Positions 35,311 through 46,670 of a stretch of DNA of 64,000 nucleotides are shown here, piece by piece. The notes under the pieces are model-generated. The model was not told where the DNA came from. It saw only the letters and a list, made by a program, of their open reading frames with translations, and searched no databases. Position numbers and translations under genes: made by a program. The stretch is from Lethocerus indicus. Its lineage: Eukaryota > Arthropoda > Insecta > Hemiptera > Belostomatidae. Location of the stretch: positions 5,231,204 to 5,295,203 of the forward strand of contig JACDQD010000009.1 of NCBI GenBank assembly GCA_019843655.1. The letters run 5' to 3'. Numbering within the stretch: the stretch's first letter is position 1; each line of letters opens with the position of its first letter.

Positions 35311-37160
35311 GTTGAATACGGTAAGTAACTTATTTCAAGCGTACAATAGTTGGAAGAAAGAAAAAAACACTAATTTATTAATATATGAAAAACAATATTC
35401 TGCCCTCGGTTTATATATTCGAATGTGTTCATTGAATCATCGCTCTCGTAATTGTCTCAGGTTCGCTTATTTCGTGTTAAACTGGGCCTAACAACACACA
35501 CAGAATGTTGTTTCAGTACTGCTAGGATGCTTCGTCGGGACGTTATCATTGCATTTAGTTACGTATATATCTGTAAATACCGTATAATCACTTCTGATTG
35601 TTATCAATTCGGTTGTGGACCTTCGAAAAATGTCGCTACGTTTGTGTTATCGAACTTGACGAATGAAATTTCCGTCTGGGATGTCGTCGGCTGGCGAATT
35701 ACCGGTTGATGGGGACACTTAGCGAGCGGCGCGTAGAGAGCGGTTTGGCGGGTTATCTGTGCATTCATTCAGTGGGGTTGAGGGGCCAAAGCCGGGGCCG
35801 ACTCTGTTACAGACGCGTTATGAATTATTAAATCCAACCCCCCGGGGGGGGGCGTTTAGCTTCGACTGTGCCGAATGAAGACACGACCGATTATCCTGCG
35901 CATATTTCCACCGCAAAGCCTAATTGGTGTGTATTCGATCGTGAGTTAAACAAACGTCTCTCTCTCTCTCTCTTGGCTATTCCCGAACCATTTCGAAGTC
36001 TTATTTCAATAATATTTTGAACAATAATAACAATGGAATCGTGAATTCTTCTTTCAATTAGAACTGAACGAGAGGAACTTCATAAAATCCAGAAATACAA
36101 ATTAAAATGGAAATCACCGTAGATCTGGCATACTTTCGTTAAAGGCCAACAGGTCATAAACTCTGCTTTATGTTCTAGGCTATATATTATTGTAAGAACA
36201 TTGTAATTATAAATAAGTATTCATTGTGACTTACAAATGATGAAATAATGCAAATAAACTGTGTCTGGAAAAGCCTATGATTAAAACTTGGATAAATCTA
36301 AATTTTAACATAACTAAGCCAGAGTAGAAAGATGATGAGTGATTTTTTGTCACTTTTTGGTCGTGACACTTTTAATAGAAAAATAATGTATCTGGGAGCA
36401 TTTTTACTAGTTTCCGACTATAGCACCGCTTACCCAAACCAATATCTTGGTCGATTTAGAATTAATTAAAATTTAGATTTTAATTTCGTCCAAAATTGAA
36501 GTTATCCTTCTTCGGGACGCGAGCGGGAATAGGCCGCCGGTGCGGGCACCCGGAGTGCGGTAGTGGAAAAATTAAATTTCCCGAAATTGCTGTATCAACA
36601 TCGCCGACGATTGATGAAGACGGGTCTGATTTATTCCCCGTTCGGTTGTCGGGCCTCAGATGCTTTTAGCGGTACGAGATAACTATTATTACTCATGGCG
36701 GCGGCGGCGGCGGCAAGTGGAGAGTACTGCTGAGGTCTGTGATTGAAGACTGTACTGTCGGTAAGCGCTTAAGACGGCCCTCCTTCGTCTAAAGCCCCGA
36801 TCGAATCCTCCGGTATTGATTGTGGGAAATGGACGCGCCCTCGCGTCGTGTACGCCTAATTAGTCGCGTGGACCTGACGCACATTTGTCTCAATTTGTTA
36901 GTCGGGTCCCGGCCCGCCGTTTCAAAGGGGCCCGACCTCCCATTCTCCCGCTCCGGGGGAGATACGACCGACGATTGTTTAAGACTTATCCTCCGGAACG
37001 TTGTTCCTGGGGCAGGGCCTTGTAATTAAATCTGAGTAATTATAACTGCCGGAACAATTATCTTAAGGTGAAGTCGGATAAGGGGCCCGGTACCGTACAG
37101 CCCTCACAACCTCCTCGTACCCATTTCTCCTATAAATCCATTTTTTTTCTTGCTCGTTTA
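35311..37160. other. Non-genic stretch
   Basis: No gene is recognised. It holds a (CT)n tract at 35956-35974, an AT-rich middle (35980-36500), and ATG followed by five GCG codons at 36695-36712 that reaches a stop after twelve codons. Confidence 0.5.
35956..35974. repeat. (CT)n microsatellite
   Basis: A perfect CT run of about nine units. Confidence 0.8.
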
Positions 37161-37348
37161 GAACTAAACTAATCAATAGATTTCTTGTGTTTCTGTCTCC
37201 TCTCGCTGGTTTCCTCACCATCTTCAGCAGCGGTGTTAGTCACTTTGCCATTTTGGATGTTTTTGGGCATCCTCACCGCACTGTCACTGTCACTTGTATT
37301 CCAACCCCTCGCAAACCACAAAACAGGTATTCTGAACTAAACTAATCA
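37161..37348 (+). mobile_element. Hairpin-core short repeat, copy 6 (15-bp perfect flanking duplication)
   Basis: The element runs from 37176 to 37333. It starts ATAGATTTCTTGTGTTTCTG and keeps CTCCTCTCGCTGGTTT. It lacks the GGTCTTTTGCTAGACCGG segment and continues through CACCATCTTCAGCAGCGGTG, GTTAGTCACTTTGCC and GGGCATCCTCACCGCACTGT. It ends with the complete 3' tail, TTCCAACCCCTCGCAAACCA then CAAAACAGGTATTCT. The 15-bp sequence GAACTAAACTAATCA is perfectly repeated directly outside both ends (37161-37175 and 37334-37348). This is the cleanest target-site duplication in the window and fixes both ends of the element. Confidence 0.9.
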
Positions 37349-38907
37349 TAATTAAGACACCCCTGAAATTTTCTAAAAACGTTCGACTGGAACCGAACCA
37401 ACGGTAGTTTGCGAACTTCAAGTGTCCTTAAGGATAATGGCTGAAATTGTCATCTACCGGAGGAAAAACAACTGCCTTTAGTTGCGAACTGATCAAATGG
37501 CTGTATCATAGAAGATCCAATAGTAAAATTTAGGAAGTCAACGATTTTTAAACGTTTAGGAAGATTCGAACAGAAAAATAGAAAAAATGTTCGAGGATGT
37601 AGTCCTACTACCAGGAAACTGAAGATTTCACCCAGTTAAAGGAAATATTTATACTAACCGATTGATAAATTGAGACATTGAACAAAATTGAATATACGAC
37701 GGATTTAAATAATCTGATTACAGGTATTGTAAGTTGTTTTGATTAAGCAGACCGTACGCGATTGATGCGTGCAATTAAACTCAGTTCTTCGTGTACAAGC
37801 ACTGCAGATATCTCTCCATCGGGCGGAATTAATACAAAGGAAATTGATTTATCCGATTCGCGGTGTATCCAAAGTGCTATGACGTGGTTACGAATTGAAG
37901 AAACAATGGAAATTAATAGCGGCGATTTCTCAGCCGAGATTTGACGCACGTTTTTACGATAAGGATCGGACGGGCGCCAACGTCTTATTCGAGCGGATAC
38001 TTATATTAGGGCGCATATCATCATTGCCGGTTTCGCGGAGGTTGACAATGTGAACGCTCGTGAGTCATTTTTGCGCGGTTGATAAATGCGCGAGCGTCGA
38101 AACAATATTCGGAACGAGAAATCGCGATAATAACTAACAATTATTTTGCCCCCTCGTGTTTGATATACGCTCAAGTGGATAAGGATCTGACGTACCATTC
38201 GCGCCTCAGCCGAGATCTCTGTCCGGTGTTAGTTGGACGGGCCTTGAGGAATGCTTTTCGGAGGTTGGTAGGACTTAGTCATCGGCAACATTAGGAAATT
38301 CGTAGTGTCAGCCCATAATTTATATGCTAAAACACAAGCGATTGTTTAATAAATAAAAATTATGTAAATCAACATACTTTTCGTACACTAAAGTTCAGCG
38401 CGTGTAAATTATAACTACAATCGGATCGATTGCTATCATTACTGCTGCCCACTTAGTACAACGTTTGATGATAAGCATCGTATGCGATTAATCTCAACTT
38501 ATCCATGATATAATTGGGGAAAGATCTGTAATCGACGGCAAAACGACGGCGTGTTCCAGCGTTATATATATTTTAAGTATACATCCAGTGAAACAGTCCC
38601 AACAGGAGTCATTATTGTTTCCAGCTCTATCGATGCCTGAGCCATCCTGATACGAATCGAACACGGGATAACCTCTCATTTCCACTGCCCCCTTTCGATT
38701 TAATAACGCACTCTGCCGAAGATGTAATTGGCGGAGATCCCCATCGATACATGATCTCCGCGTGTGTGTGTTAAGTGTATAATAATTAACGGGTCCGGGC
38801 CGTTATTAATCCGTGTTTGATCCCCGAGACCAGATAGGCATCGGGGGGGATCTGATGATAACGTCTAATTTGACTTTCGTCTAACATCGAGCTTCTGTCT
38901 GTAAATA
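37349..38907. other. Non-genic stretch
   Basis: No gene is recognised. The 60-68-codon open frames at 37743-37949 overlap on both strands and lack domains. CGGAGATCCCCATCGATACATG and GATCTCCG near 38732-38761 form a small imperfect inverted pair. Confidence 0.5.
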
Positions 38908-39600
38908 AAAGTGCCGAACGTCTCCGGACAAGTCCCAAACTAGTGTTCACATTGTAAGTTGTCCCACCCAAAAGGAGGCTCGCTACGTCGGGCTCTATAT
39001 AGACAAAAGACTCACGTGGAAGCCCCATACCCGACTGAAAAGAATAGACCTAAACCGTAAATTTGGACTGCTAAGACCTCTTTTGAAAAGGACATCAAAA
39101 CTTACAATAGACAACAAACTGACAATATACAAATCCATATTAAAACCGACACGGACATACGGAATAGAGCTATGGGGTTCCGCCGAGAAATTCAACATCG
39201 CCCGCATCCAGAGATTCCAGTCAAAAGTCCTACGTACCGTCCTTAATGCTCCCCGGTATGTTTCTAACCACACAATCCACCATGACCTCAACATAGCGAC
39301 AGTTGACAAACTCGCTAAATCTCGGTTCCTGAAGTTCCACTCCCGCCTTTCTCCTCATCCCAATCCACTCTTTCAGTCCCTTTCCTCTCTTACGCATCCA
39401 TTATCCGCCCCGCGTCGGCTTAAACGCCGTTGGCCAAGAGATCTTCTTAGTCCGAAGCCGTAAACTGCTCATTTGACATAAGTGCCATCATTGGGTGGTC
39501 TCTTTTATCGAGACATTCACGTGGAAAAAAACAAAACAAAACATTCAACATTTGTACCAATAACTATAGGTAGTTGATTGTACAAAAAATAAAAGGTTTA
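38908..39600 (+). mobile_element. Jockey-like retrotransposon 3' fragment B (longest copy)
   Basis: This is the best-preserved Jockey-like fragment. An open frame without stops runs from about 38908 to the TAA at 39461-39463, about 184 codons. It includes KEARYVGLYIDKRLTWKPH, KFGLLRPLL, LTIYKSILKPTRTYGIELWG, IQRFQSKVLRTVLNAPRYVS and the C-terminal RRLKRRWPRDLL. The YLGL..D.RLTW, KP..TYGI.LWG and FQSKVLR...AP blocks are typical of the thumb and C-terminal region of Jockey-clade reverse transcriptases. Before KEARYV the sequence reads as family in another frame (NKSAERL...LVFTL), with a small deletion between. The 3' UTR has GTGCCATCATTGGGTGGTCT, CGAGACATTCACGTGG and TAGTTGATTGTAC, then an A-rich tail. 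The catalytic FADD-type motif is not present. The fragment is 5'-truncated and inactive. Confidence 0.85.
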
Positions 39601-41789
39601 AAAAATGCTACGTTGTATGTGTAAAACAACGAAAGATTGTCGATTCACTATTTTAAAAAGATAAGACATTTAATATAAATTAAATCATTATTAATCGTTT
39701 TGGTCTCGTCCCTGGTCTTTAATTTTACTAATTAAAAATGTATTTGTATGTATGTTTTTTTACGTGTATTTTTTTTGGGAACTCGAAACGAGGATTTAAA
39801 TCGTGATGATTTCAATTTTTTTTAATTTTAAGCGTTGTAACTGAAATTCAGTTATCCCATTTATTAAAATGCGGTGTATATGGAATTTCTTGTCCAAAAT
39901 AAATCGGCCGATAAATTTAACAGTCGAATTCGGAACGGGGCATCACCGTGTCTATAGTTTCACCTCCTGTAGGATAGAATTGATTTGATTCCAAGACTCG
40001 CGTCTCGAACGCATCCGGGATTTGTAACCGTCGGCCCGGTCTAGGAAATTTACATTGAAAAGCGGGTCAAGAGCGTAGGACGCAGATCATTAACTCGGGG
40101 CCGGGGAGTGAATTAGTTTTACGAGTTTCTCGTGCCATACTTTATTATTATGTTAATTAGAGACGAGTGAAAAGAAAAATAAAGCGGGGCCAAATTACAA
40201 AGCGCCAAAACCGTTTCTGACAAATGTGGGCCGGTAAAGGTATTGCCCCTCTGTGTTTGGACAGATAAATCAAGGAAACGGAATATAATGTACTGTTGGG
40301 CCCATTGAAGGGCGTACATTTCTGAACGTATTTGTTGGCTCGTAAGCACCGAATATTGGTTTAACGCTCTGAGGGTTTTAACGTATACGATTAGCCGGTT
40401 TCACTTTTCCAGCCCCCTCACAGTTTGCCTCCTGATGGATCGTTTAAGTTCGACTGTAAGGTTTGAATTTTGTTAATATTTATCGGTTCAGTTGTACAGT
40501 ATCATCATTTTCTGAATAAAATATTTATATTTTTCCCAAATTTATTTTTAATTTTTTCTCAATTAAAATATTGTTTCTTATACCTCAATAATTCGATAAA
40601 TATTTGTGTCATTAGGCCTCAGCAATTTATCAATGAAATGATTTTTCATTAAAATCCGATCTAATTAATTATCGCTCTCGATTATTTCTTCCAATTTTCG
40701 GATAAAATGGGTCATACACTTGAATTCCTTTATTATTATACCTACGTCTTGTCTCGAGTAAAGAAGAACTTATCCGCTCATCTACGATAGAAAAACATAC
40801 CGGCGGCTTCGCAGGAGTACTCCTTGCAGGAATTAGTAACACTGTCACTCCGATTCTTAATCGTTAAATGCCAGAACGTGACTGTTCAATACTGGCGACC
40901 AGCGTCTGATGCTTGCAAGTTCCTGAATTTATATATACACACGTTAGGCCGGGTTCGACATGAAAAATTCATTGCATACACACACACACACACGCACACT
41001 TCTGATTGCTATCGCGGTGAAACGCCCCGTCGGTGGCATCAACGTCAACCGTTGAAGATTGGAATTACAGATTCGTATCTGTTGAATACTTATGCTAACA
41101 ATCGAGACGGGTATTAAACCCTATCTTCAGTTTCCTGACAAGCATGAATTAGTCTGGTCTATTAGTTATAATATTTGTTCTTAGAGGCGATAACAAGGCA
41201 TAACGTGTCACCTCGGTGTATTTTATTATAGTATTATATTTCAGTTTCCACTCTACGATAACATAATTACCTTCAAACATTTCAAAAAAGCTGATACGAA
41301 ATTTCGCGCATTGACATATAATTTCGGGTCGCCTGGAAGAACAGCAAAACAACCTGTGCACCTAACACACGGGAGGGCGAATAACAATTAATACCTATTT
41401 TTACTTCATTCATTTTAATACCGGGCATAATTAATTGGGTGCGGATGAGATAGCAGGGGGTTGGTGGGGGTCTCAACTTTGGCGCTTCATGAATAATACA
41501 TCGGAGATGAGTTGAGTAAGTAGCAAGTAATAGGGCTCAAGTCAATTGCTACCGCCTAAATGTCCGCCGCTGCCACACCGTCGAGCGACAAACTGAAATT
41601 GTTTTATTTTAATAACACTCCGTGTATTTATTGGGTTCATATTTAAAACAGTATTTTAATAGACAAATATAATTTTATCAATTGAAACTGAAAACTGAAA
41701 ACACTATATCTATGGCGTTTCAAAAGGACAGAATTTATAATTTTTTTAGGCTCAGAATCAATGCAACTGATGTGCAAACTGACTCAAGC
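39601..41789. other. Non-genic stretch, AT-rich
   Basis: No gene is recognised. The stretch is mostly AT-rich, with a (CA)n tract at 40978-40999. The open frames are under 100 codons and have no domains. Confidence 0.5.
40978..40999. repeat. (CA)n microsatellite with one G interruption
   Basis: A CA run with a single CGC interruption near its end. Confidence 0.8.
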
Positions 41790-41905
41790 GTTATGAGGGG
41801 TTCCGTAGATTTCGTGTATTTCTGTCTCCACACGCTGGAAACGCACGAAATCTACGGTATTCCAACCCCTCGCAGACCACAAAACAGGTATGTTATGAGG
41901 GGGTT
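41790..41905 (+). mobile_element. Hairpin-core short repeat, copy 7 (minimal form, 13-bp flanking duplication)
   Basis: The element runs from 41803 to about 41891 and is only about 89 bp. The left end CCGTAGATTTCGTG (41803-41816) pairs perfectly with CACGAAATCTACGG (41844-41857), giving a 14-bp stem with a 27-nt loop that retains TTTCTGTCTCC and CGCTGG. The complete 3' tail (TATTCCAACCCCTCGCAGAC, CACAAAACAGGTAT) follows. Outside both ends is GTTATGAGGGGTT (41790-41802), with one extra G on the right side (41892-41905). The whole internal core has been lost, yet the ends and duplication are intact. This form therefore appears to have inserted as such or to have been deleted internally afterwards. 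Confidence 0.85.
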
Positions 41906-44900
41906 GGTTGTAGGGGGAAATCCTTACCATAAACTTATTTGATGAGCATTGATTCCTATTGTTAATAATTACGGGTTGAAATCAGAAATCGGTCTACCAG
42001 AAATAATAGTGCAGTCCGTGTGTTTTACAGCGCTGTTTGGGAGGGGGGCAAAAGCGAAAAAAAAAAAAACCGGCACCGAGAGGAATACCGCGTGCGTAAT
42101 ACTGGCCAAGGGAAACAGAGCATTAAACTTATAAAACCGTAACAGCGACGGAAGAACTGGTGGAAAGAAGAAATAAGAACAAGAAGAAGTTGGGAGGTGA
42201 AATGCTGCCCGGGGGTGTGCGGGGGGTTGGTGGAACACATTAGGGCCGCTATCTTATTAAATTACAGATCTAATTGAGAGAAAGAGAGGCGGGGCGGGGA
42301 CTCTATTCCTGTCCCTTACAACAAACCTGAGTACGAGCAATGTTTACGCGCGCTCGCTCTGCCCACCTACCGGCAGCTTTTTCTCATAGTAAAAATTAAC
42401 GGAGTGTGTTAAAGAACGAAAGAAAAAATTAAATTAAAATGCAACGAAAAATACAGAGAAGACGGAGGAAGCTCGGCTGGAAACGGACGCTTATCCGCCG
42501 AGACCGTTTAATTGAGCCCCTTATCCGGTTTTTTGGATCGGCCGAATTATAACTTCCCATAACAGCTCAACGGCCTCTTCAATTGGATAATTCTATATTC
42601 CATCGATGTGACCACTGAGAAACACAGTGGCGATTAGTTGACGTTTCCCTTGTTTGTTGATCGTCGAAATATGTTGATTCGTGAAAAAGTTTTGTAGTAC
42701 AACCTATATGTCCTATGTGTATACCTGAAGTATGGAAGGGGACCAGCTGTTTGCCCTCATCTTTCGCCTAATCCCAGATAATTGGATATTCTACAAGATA
42801 TTACGACACGTTGTACTGAATAGAGAAACTATAGCGACAGGGAGGTCGGAAGTTTGGTAGTGGGGTCATCCCTTCGAATGTTGACCATAATGTGTATTAT
42901 TAAAGGGCATCCGGCGGTGCGCCCCACGTGCAGAACCGATCGGAATCCACCGTCGCGAATCTTCACAGTATCGAAACGTGAGCCCTCGGACGCCCATGCA
43001 TAATTAAACGGGGCCCGCCTATATAATAATGCCGCCGATTCTTCATTCAGATCTACTTTTTCCCCGAGACGGAAGAGGTGGGGGGGCAAAAAAAATTCAC
43101 TCCCCCCCCTCCCGAGAACAAAATATTCTGCACGGAACGGCTAATCCATTTATGCCGCATGGCCGCCGTGAAAATTGCGAGTGCGGCGGAAAAAGAAGAA
43201 AAGACTTGAAAGAGTTTGGCCAAGTCGTTGAGACCGCGTGGGAGTGCGTCATGTTTTTCTGCACGCTCCAACAAAAGCTCAATATTTACAGGCTATTAAA
43301 TGGGCGTCTTCTATGAAATTGAACATGTCCGAGAATGAAACCTGAACAATTTCCAGTACGAACTATCCTAAACGCCGTCCAGTCAATTTTGTATCTCCCG
43401 TTGGACTAAGCTGCTGTATATGAGAAATGATTCAAAGAGAATGACACTGTAAAACGATTATACAATCTATACAGCCTTTTATCCTTTCTATATGTTTCTC
43501 TATTCCTTAAATTTGAAAAAAATGTTTTCAATACCTGACGCAATCCTCTGTGTCCGCCGTCCCTGGGGGACAACAATGGCGCTCACCTGTATCCTACGTC
43601 CGTGACCTTTTTGCCTGAAAGTGCGGATGGACGGAAAGAAAGAGAAAGATTAACTTTGCAAAATAACGGCACCGAGATGGCGACCGATTGCGTCAACCCT
43701 CCTCCCCCTCCTCCGACGTGAAACGGTATTTTCCCGGCTCGCGGCGGCTCATCCCCACGCGGTCCTTTAATAGCCTTAATTAATTCCACGAGTGTACCGG
43801 CCCAAAACCCGCCCCGCACACACACACCGGTCCTTAACCCAGTTGTCAGTTCCGAAATCAACCGGTGTCCTTTAGGCTTCGAATCGAAACCGAATATCGA
43901 GCCTGATTTGAAATGGAAACAGAGCGAATTTCTTCCGGAACGCTTCCGATAGACGGAACTGGATTCGAGTTCTCCCAACACCCGTTTACCTAGACCGGTT
44001 TTAGATTTAGAAAATCGCGAGGCCGATGTTATTCATTCAGGCCGACGATAAACCATCCCGTTGGAATTGCGCTGTAAGTATATTTCTCGCGGAATGTATA
44101 CGGCGAAGAGACCGGTTCGGCCTAAGACAAAATAGGAAACTGGGGGATGGGGGGGGAGCCTATTACACTTTGTATTAATCACGGGCGTCCCGAAACAGAA
44201 ATAAACAACCCTTTAGGACTAAGTACGTTATTTTAATGTGACCTCCGGAATGAACTTTCGCCCGACCCGTTATTCGAGCGGCCGAAATAAAAAAAAAACC
44301 GCCTCTCTGTATTTAATCGAATCTCCCTTTTCCGCGAGCGCCGGGCGTTAAATGGGGGATGAATGTTCGTTATAACTTTTCGGAGGCCACGGGGGTGGAG
44401 ACTTCAATCAAACCGTCAGTCAACCGCCGGCCACCCCTCGCTCAAACCGCAAAGGCTGACTTTTAATCGCGCTCCGCCCTAACTAGGATCCCCTCCATCG
44501 CTGTATGCATATTGAATGCATTGGCAAACATGACTTATTGGACGACACCGGGAACCGACAGTTTATTTTCTTTTTTTTCCTATCAGATTCCGGAGCGGTA
44601 TAACTTTTCTAGATTTCGCCCGATGGTTACGATGCGCCCACGTAAAAAATGGCCGAAAATATGATGCCGGAACGAGTCATAGTACCGATATCATATTTTC
44701 GAATATTCGTATGTATATAGGAATAGAAATATGACATCGACATAGAAATTCAGTTATACTATTGGTATTAGATTAGTATAATTATTGACGAAATTATCAT
44801 AGTTCGAGAACGTAGAAAATATCCGTCAAATCGTTAACATAGTAAGAAGAGCTGAAGCCCTAGGGCGCCAGGTGCAGTGTCCACCAGTTTTAAAATCGAA

Positions 44901-46021
44901 AACTTCCATTAACTCTTGTTCAAACAATGGAGAAAAATTTAAACAGCGCAATAACTCTGAAAACACGAAGCGAAACGCCCACAATCTCAGGAGAAAAAGG
45001 TGAGGTCGGAGTTTTTAACAACAGAAATGAAATATTTTAAGAACAATGGAGTTAAAACCGAGTCGTAAATTCAGCACAGGCGGAGGGATAGAATTATCGT
45101 TGTAGAACTAAATCGTTGTCTGTAACTTCTATTTGTCTGAACAGTAATTATATATATATATAATACATCCGTAACCATGTAGGTGAAAAATAATATGGAC
45201 AACGTCTCAACGCGAGTTGAGAGAATGAAAATAAGAACAGTTCCGGCAATTAAAATGTGCAGAGCATGTAGGCAGGATTAATGAAACGTCATAAATTCCA
45301 AGGCTAAAAAATATAATTAACTATAAAAAACAACACGAAACGAATAGATAGATTTTAATTTCTATTATTGCTTCGAAAAGTATGGAATAATATTTTTAAA
45401 CCCATAAAATTATCTACTGAGATGAATTTAAATGTCCTAACTTTTGCTGACATTTTGCTCTCGCAGTCGATTAGGTTTTAAGGAATTAGAAAAGGCATCG
45501 AACAATATCTTGGTAGAGGAGTGGGGCGTTGTGGAATTTTCAGAGATATAAACTTGGAATTTCCAAGAGTGATAAAATCATATTCTTTATTTTATATATC
45601 CCGGGCGTAAATGACTGACTATTGGTCCGTAATAACCGTGAATTGACATAGAGCATGCATATTCGCTTCCAGTGCCTTTTTAACGACACTTTTAATGTGG
45701 CGGCACGTTTCGACCTCCCAAGAACACGTTCGGAATAATTACCTCTCGCTCACTTCTGGCCCCCGTAACTTTATTCCGTAGCACAGATGGAAATTCGCCG
45801 TCTACTTCTGTTTAAAATTATCCCTCGTAATTTGCCCGGTCATAACAACAAATGTGTATCGCGGTTCGGATTCGGGGTCGAAACTTATTGTTCGGATAAT
45901 ATTTGTTTACATCAATTACAACAGCGTATGTTTCATGATCGTTCAAAAATCATTAGAATCCTTCGAGGGTAACGGACCAACATAACATATTTCGATATTC
46001 ATGTTCATCCCACGTACCTGT
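41906..46021. other. Non-genic stretch
   Basis: No gene is recognised. An A-run lies at 42058-42069 and a short (TA)n near 45150-45163. The GC-richer patches (43060-43200, 43680-43900, 44340-44480) contain open frames of up to 132 codons on the minus strand (43583-43981) with no identifiable domain. The part from 44690 to 46020 is AT-rich. Confidence 0.5.
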
Positions 46022-46071
46022 AAATCAATCGTCAATCAGATCGATCAATCATCAATCAGGTCAAATCAATG
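46022..46071. promoter_or_regulatory. Cluster of ATCAATC / TGATTGAT-type sites
   Basis: Within 50 bp the plus strand carries AATCAATC, GTCAATCAG, GATCAATCATCAATCAG and AAATCAATG. On the minus strand these read as TGATTGA or TGATTGAT repeats. TGATTGAT is the half-site pair recognised by Exd/Pbx with Hox partners in animals. The cluster also looks like a degenerate tandem repeat with a period of about 7-8 bp, so repeat expansion alone could explain it. The binding role is inferred. Confidence 0.4.
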
Positions 46072-46670
46072 TAACAAAAGTAAAACGATTTCTGTTAAAA
46101 ATCTGTAATAATAATAAGTGTAATAAAAAAAAATTGTAAATCTGAAATAATTCAGTAACAATTTTTTAACAGTTCAAAAATTAGACGCCACCAACTTAAT
46201 CTATACATACATATATAAAAATGTAGACAAATTTCGGTCGATTTTGAGAGATACAAATCAAAGTTTTCTTGATTCTGCAGTAATCTAAAGTAAGGGAAAA
46301 TCTGTCTCGTAAAGTTCTAAAAGAAAGTCCCCTTATAAAAATTGGGCCCGGGAAAAGTTTCGTCTTGTAGTAAGAAAAAAGAATTTATAAAAAAATTTGG
46401 TTCGACCTGAACGAACTTTTCAGAAAATACGTTCAGAGAAACTTCGGGTACTTTCAAAAATCTATGGAAGTAAACTGTTAGTTGCACATGTGTCAATTAG
46501 TTGAACTGAAAGGCGAAGTATTTGTGTGCTATATTTTATTAGAAATTATAATTTAATTATTTTATAAGCCTTCACGTTAATCTTTCGATTACTGAAACAT
46601 TTGTAATGAGTATTCTTAAACAGAATTTAATATCCCACAAAATTCCAAAGTTTGATCCCTCAGAGAGGTA
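46072..46670. other. Non-genic stretch, AT-rich
   Basis: AT-rich unique-looking sequence with no gene recognised and only very short open frames. Confidence 0.5.

Noticed and set aside
36695..36733. ATG followed by six alanine codons (GCG repeats), a possible protein start
   Set aside because: A stop comes after twelve codons and no good splice donor is in phase. A (GCG)n microsatellite explains it.
37104..37115. TCACAACCTCCT, identical to the first 12 bases of insect miR-307
   Set aside because: The following bases diverge from the mature miRNA, and no complementary arm exists within about 60 bp on either side, so no precursor hairpin can form.
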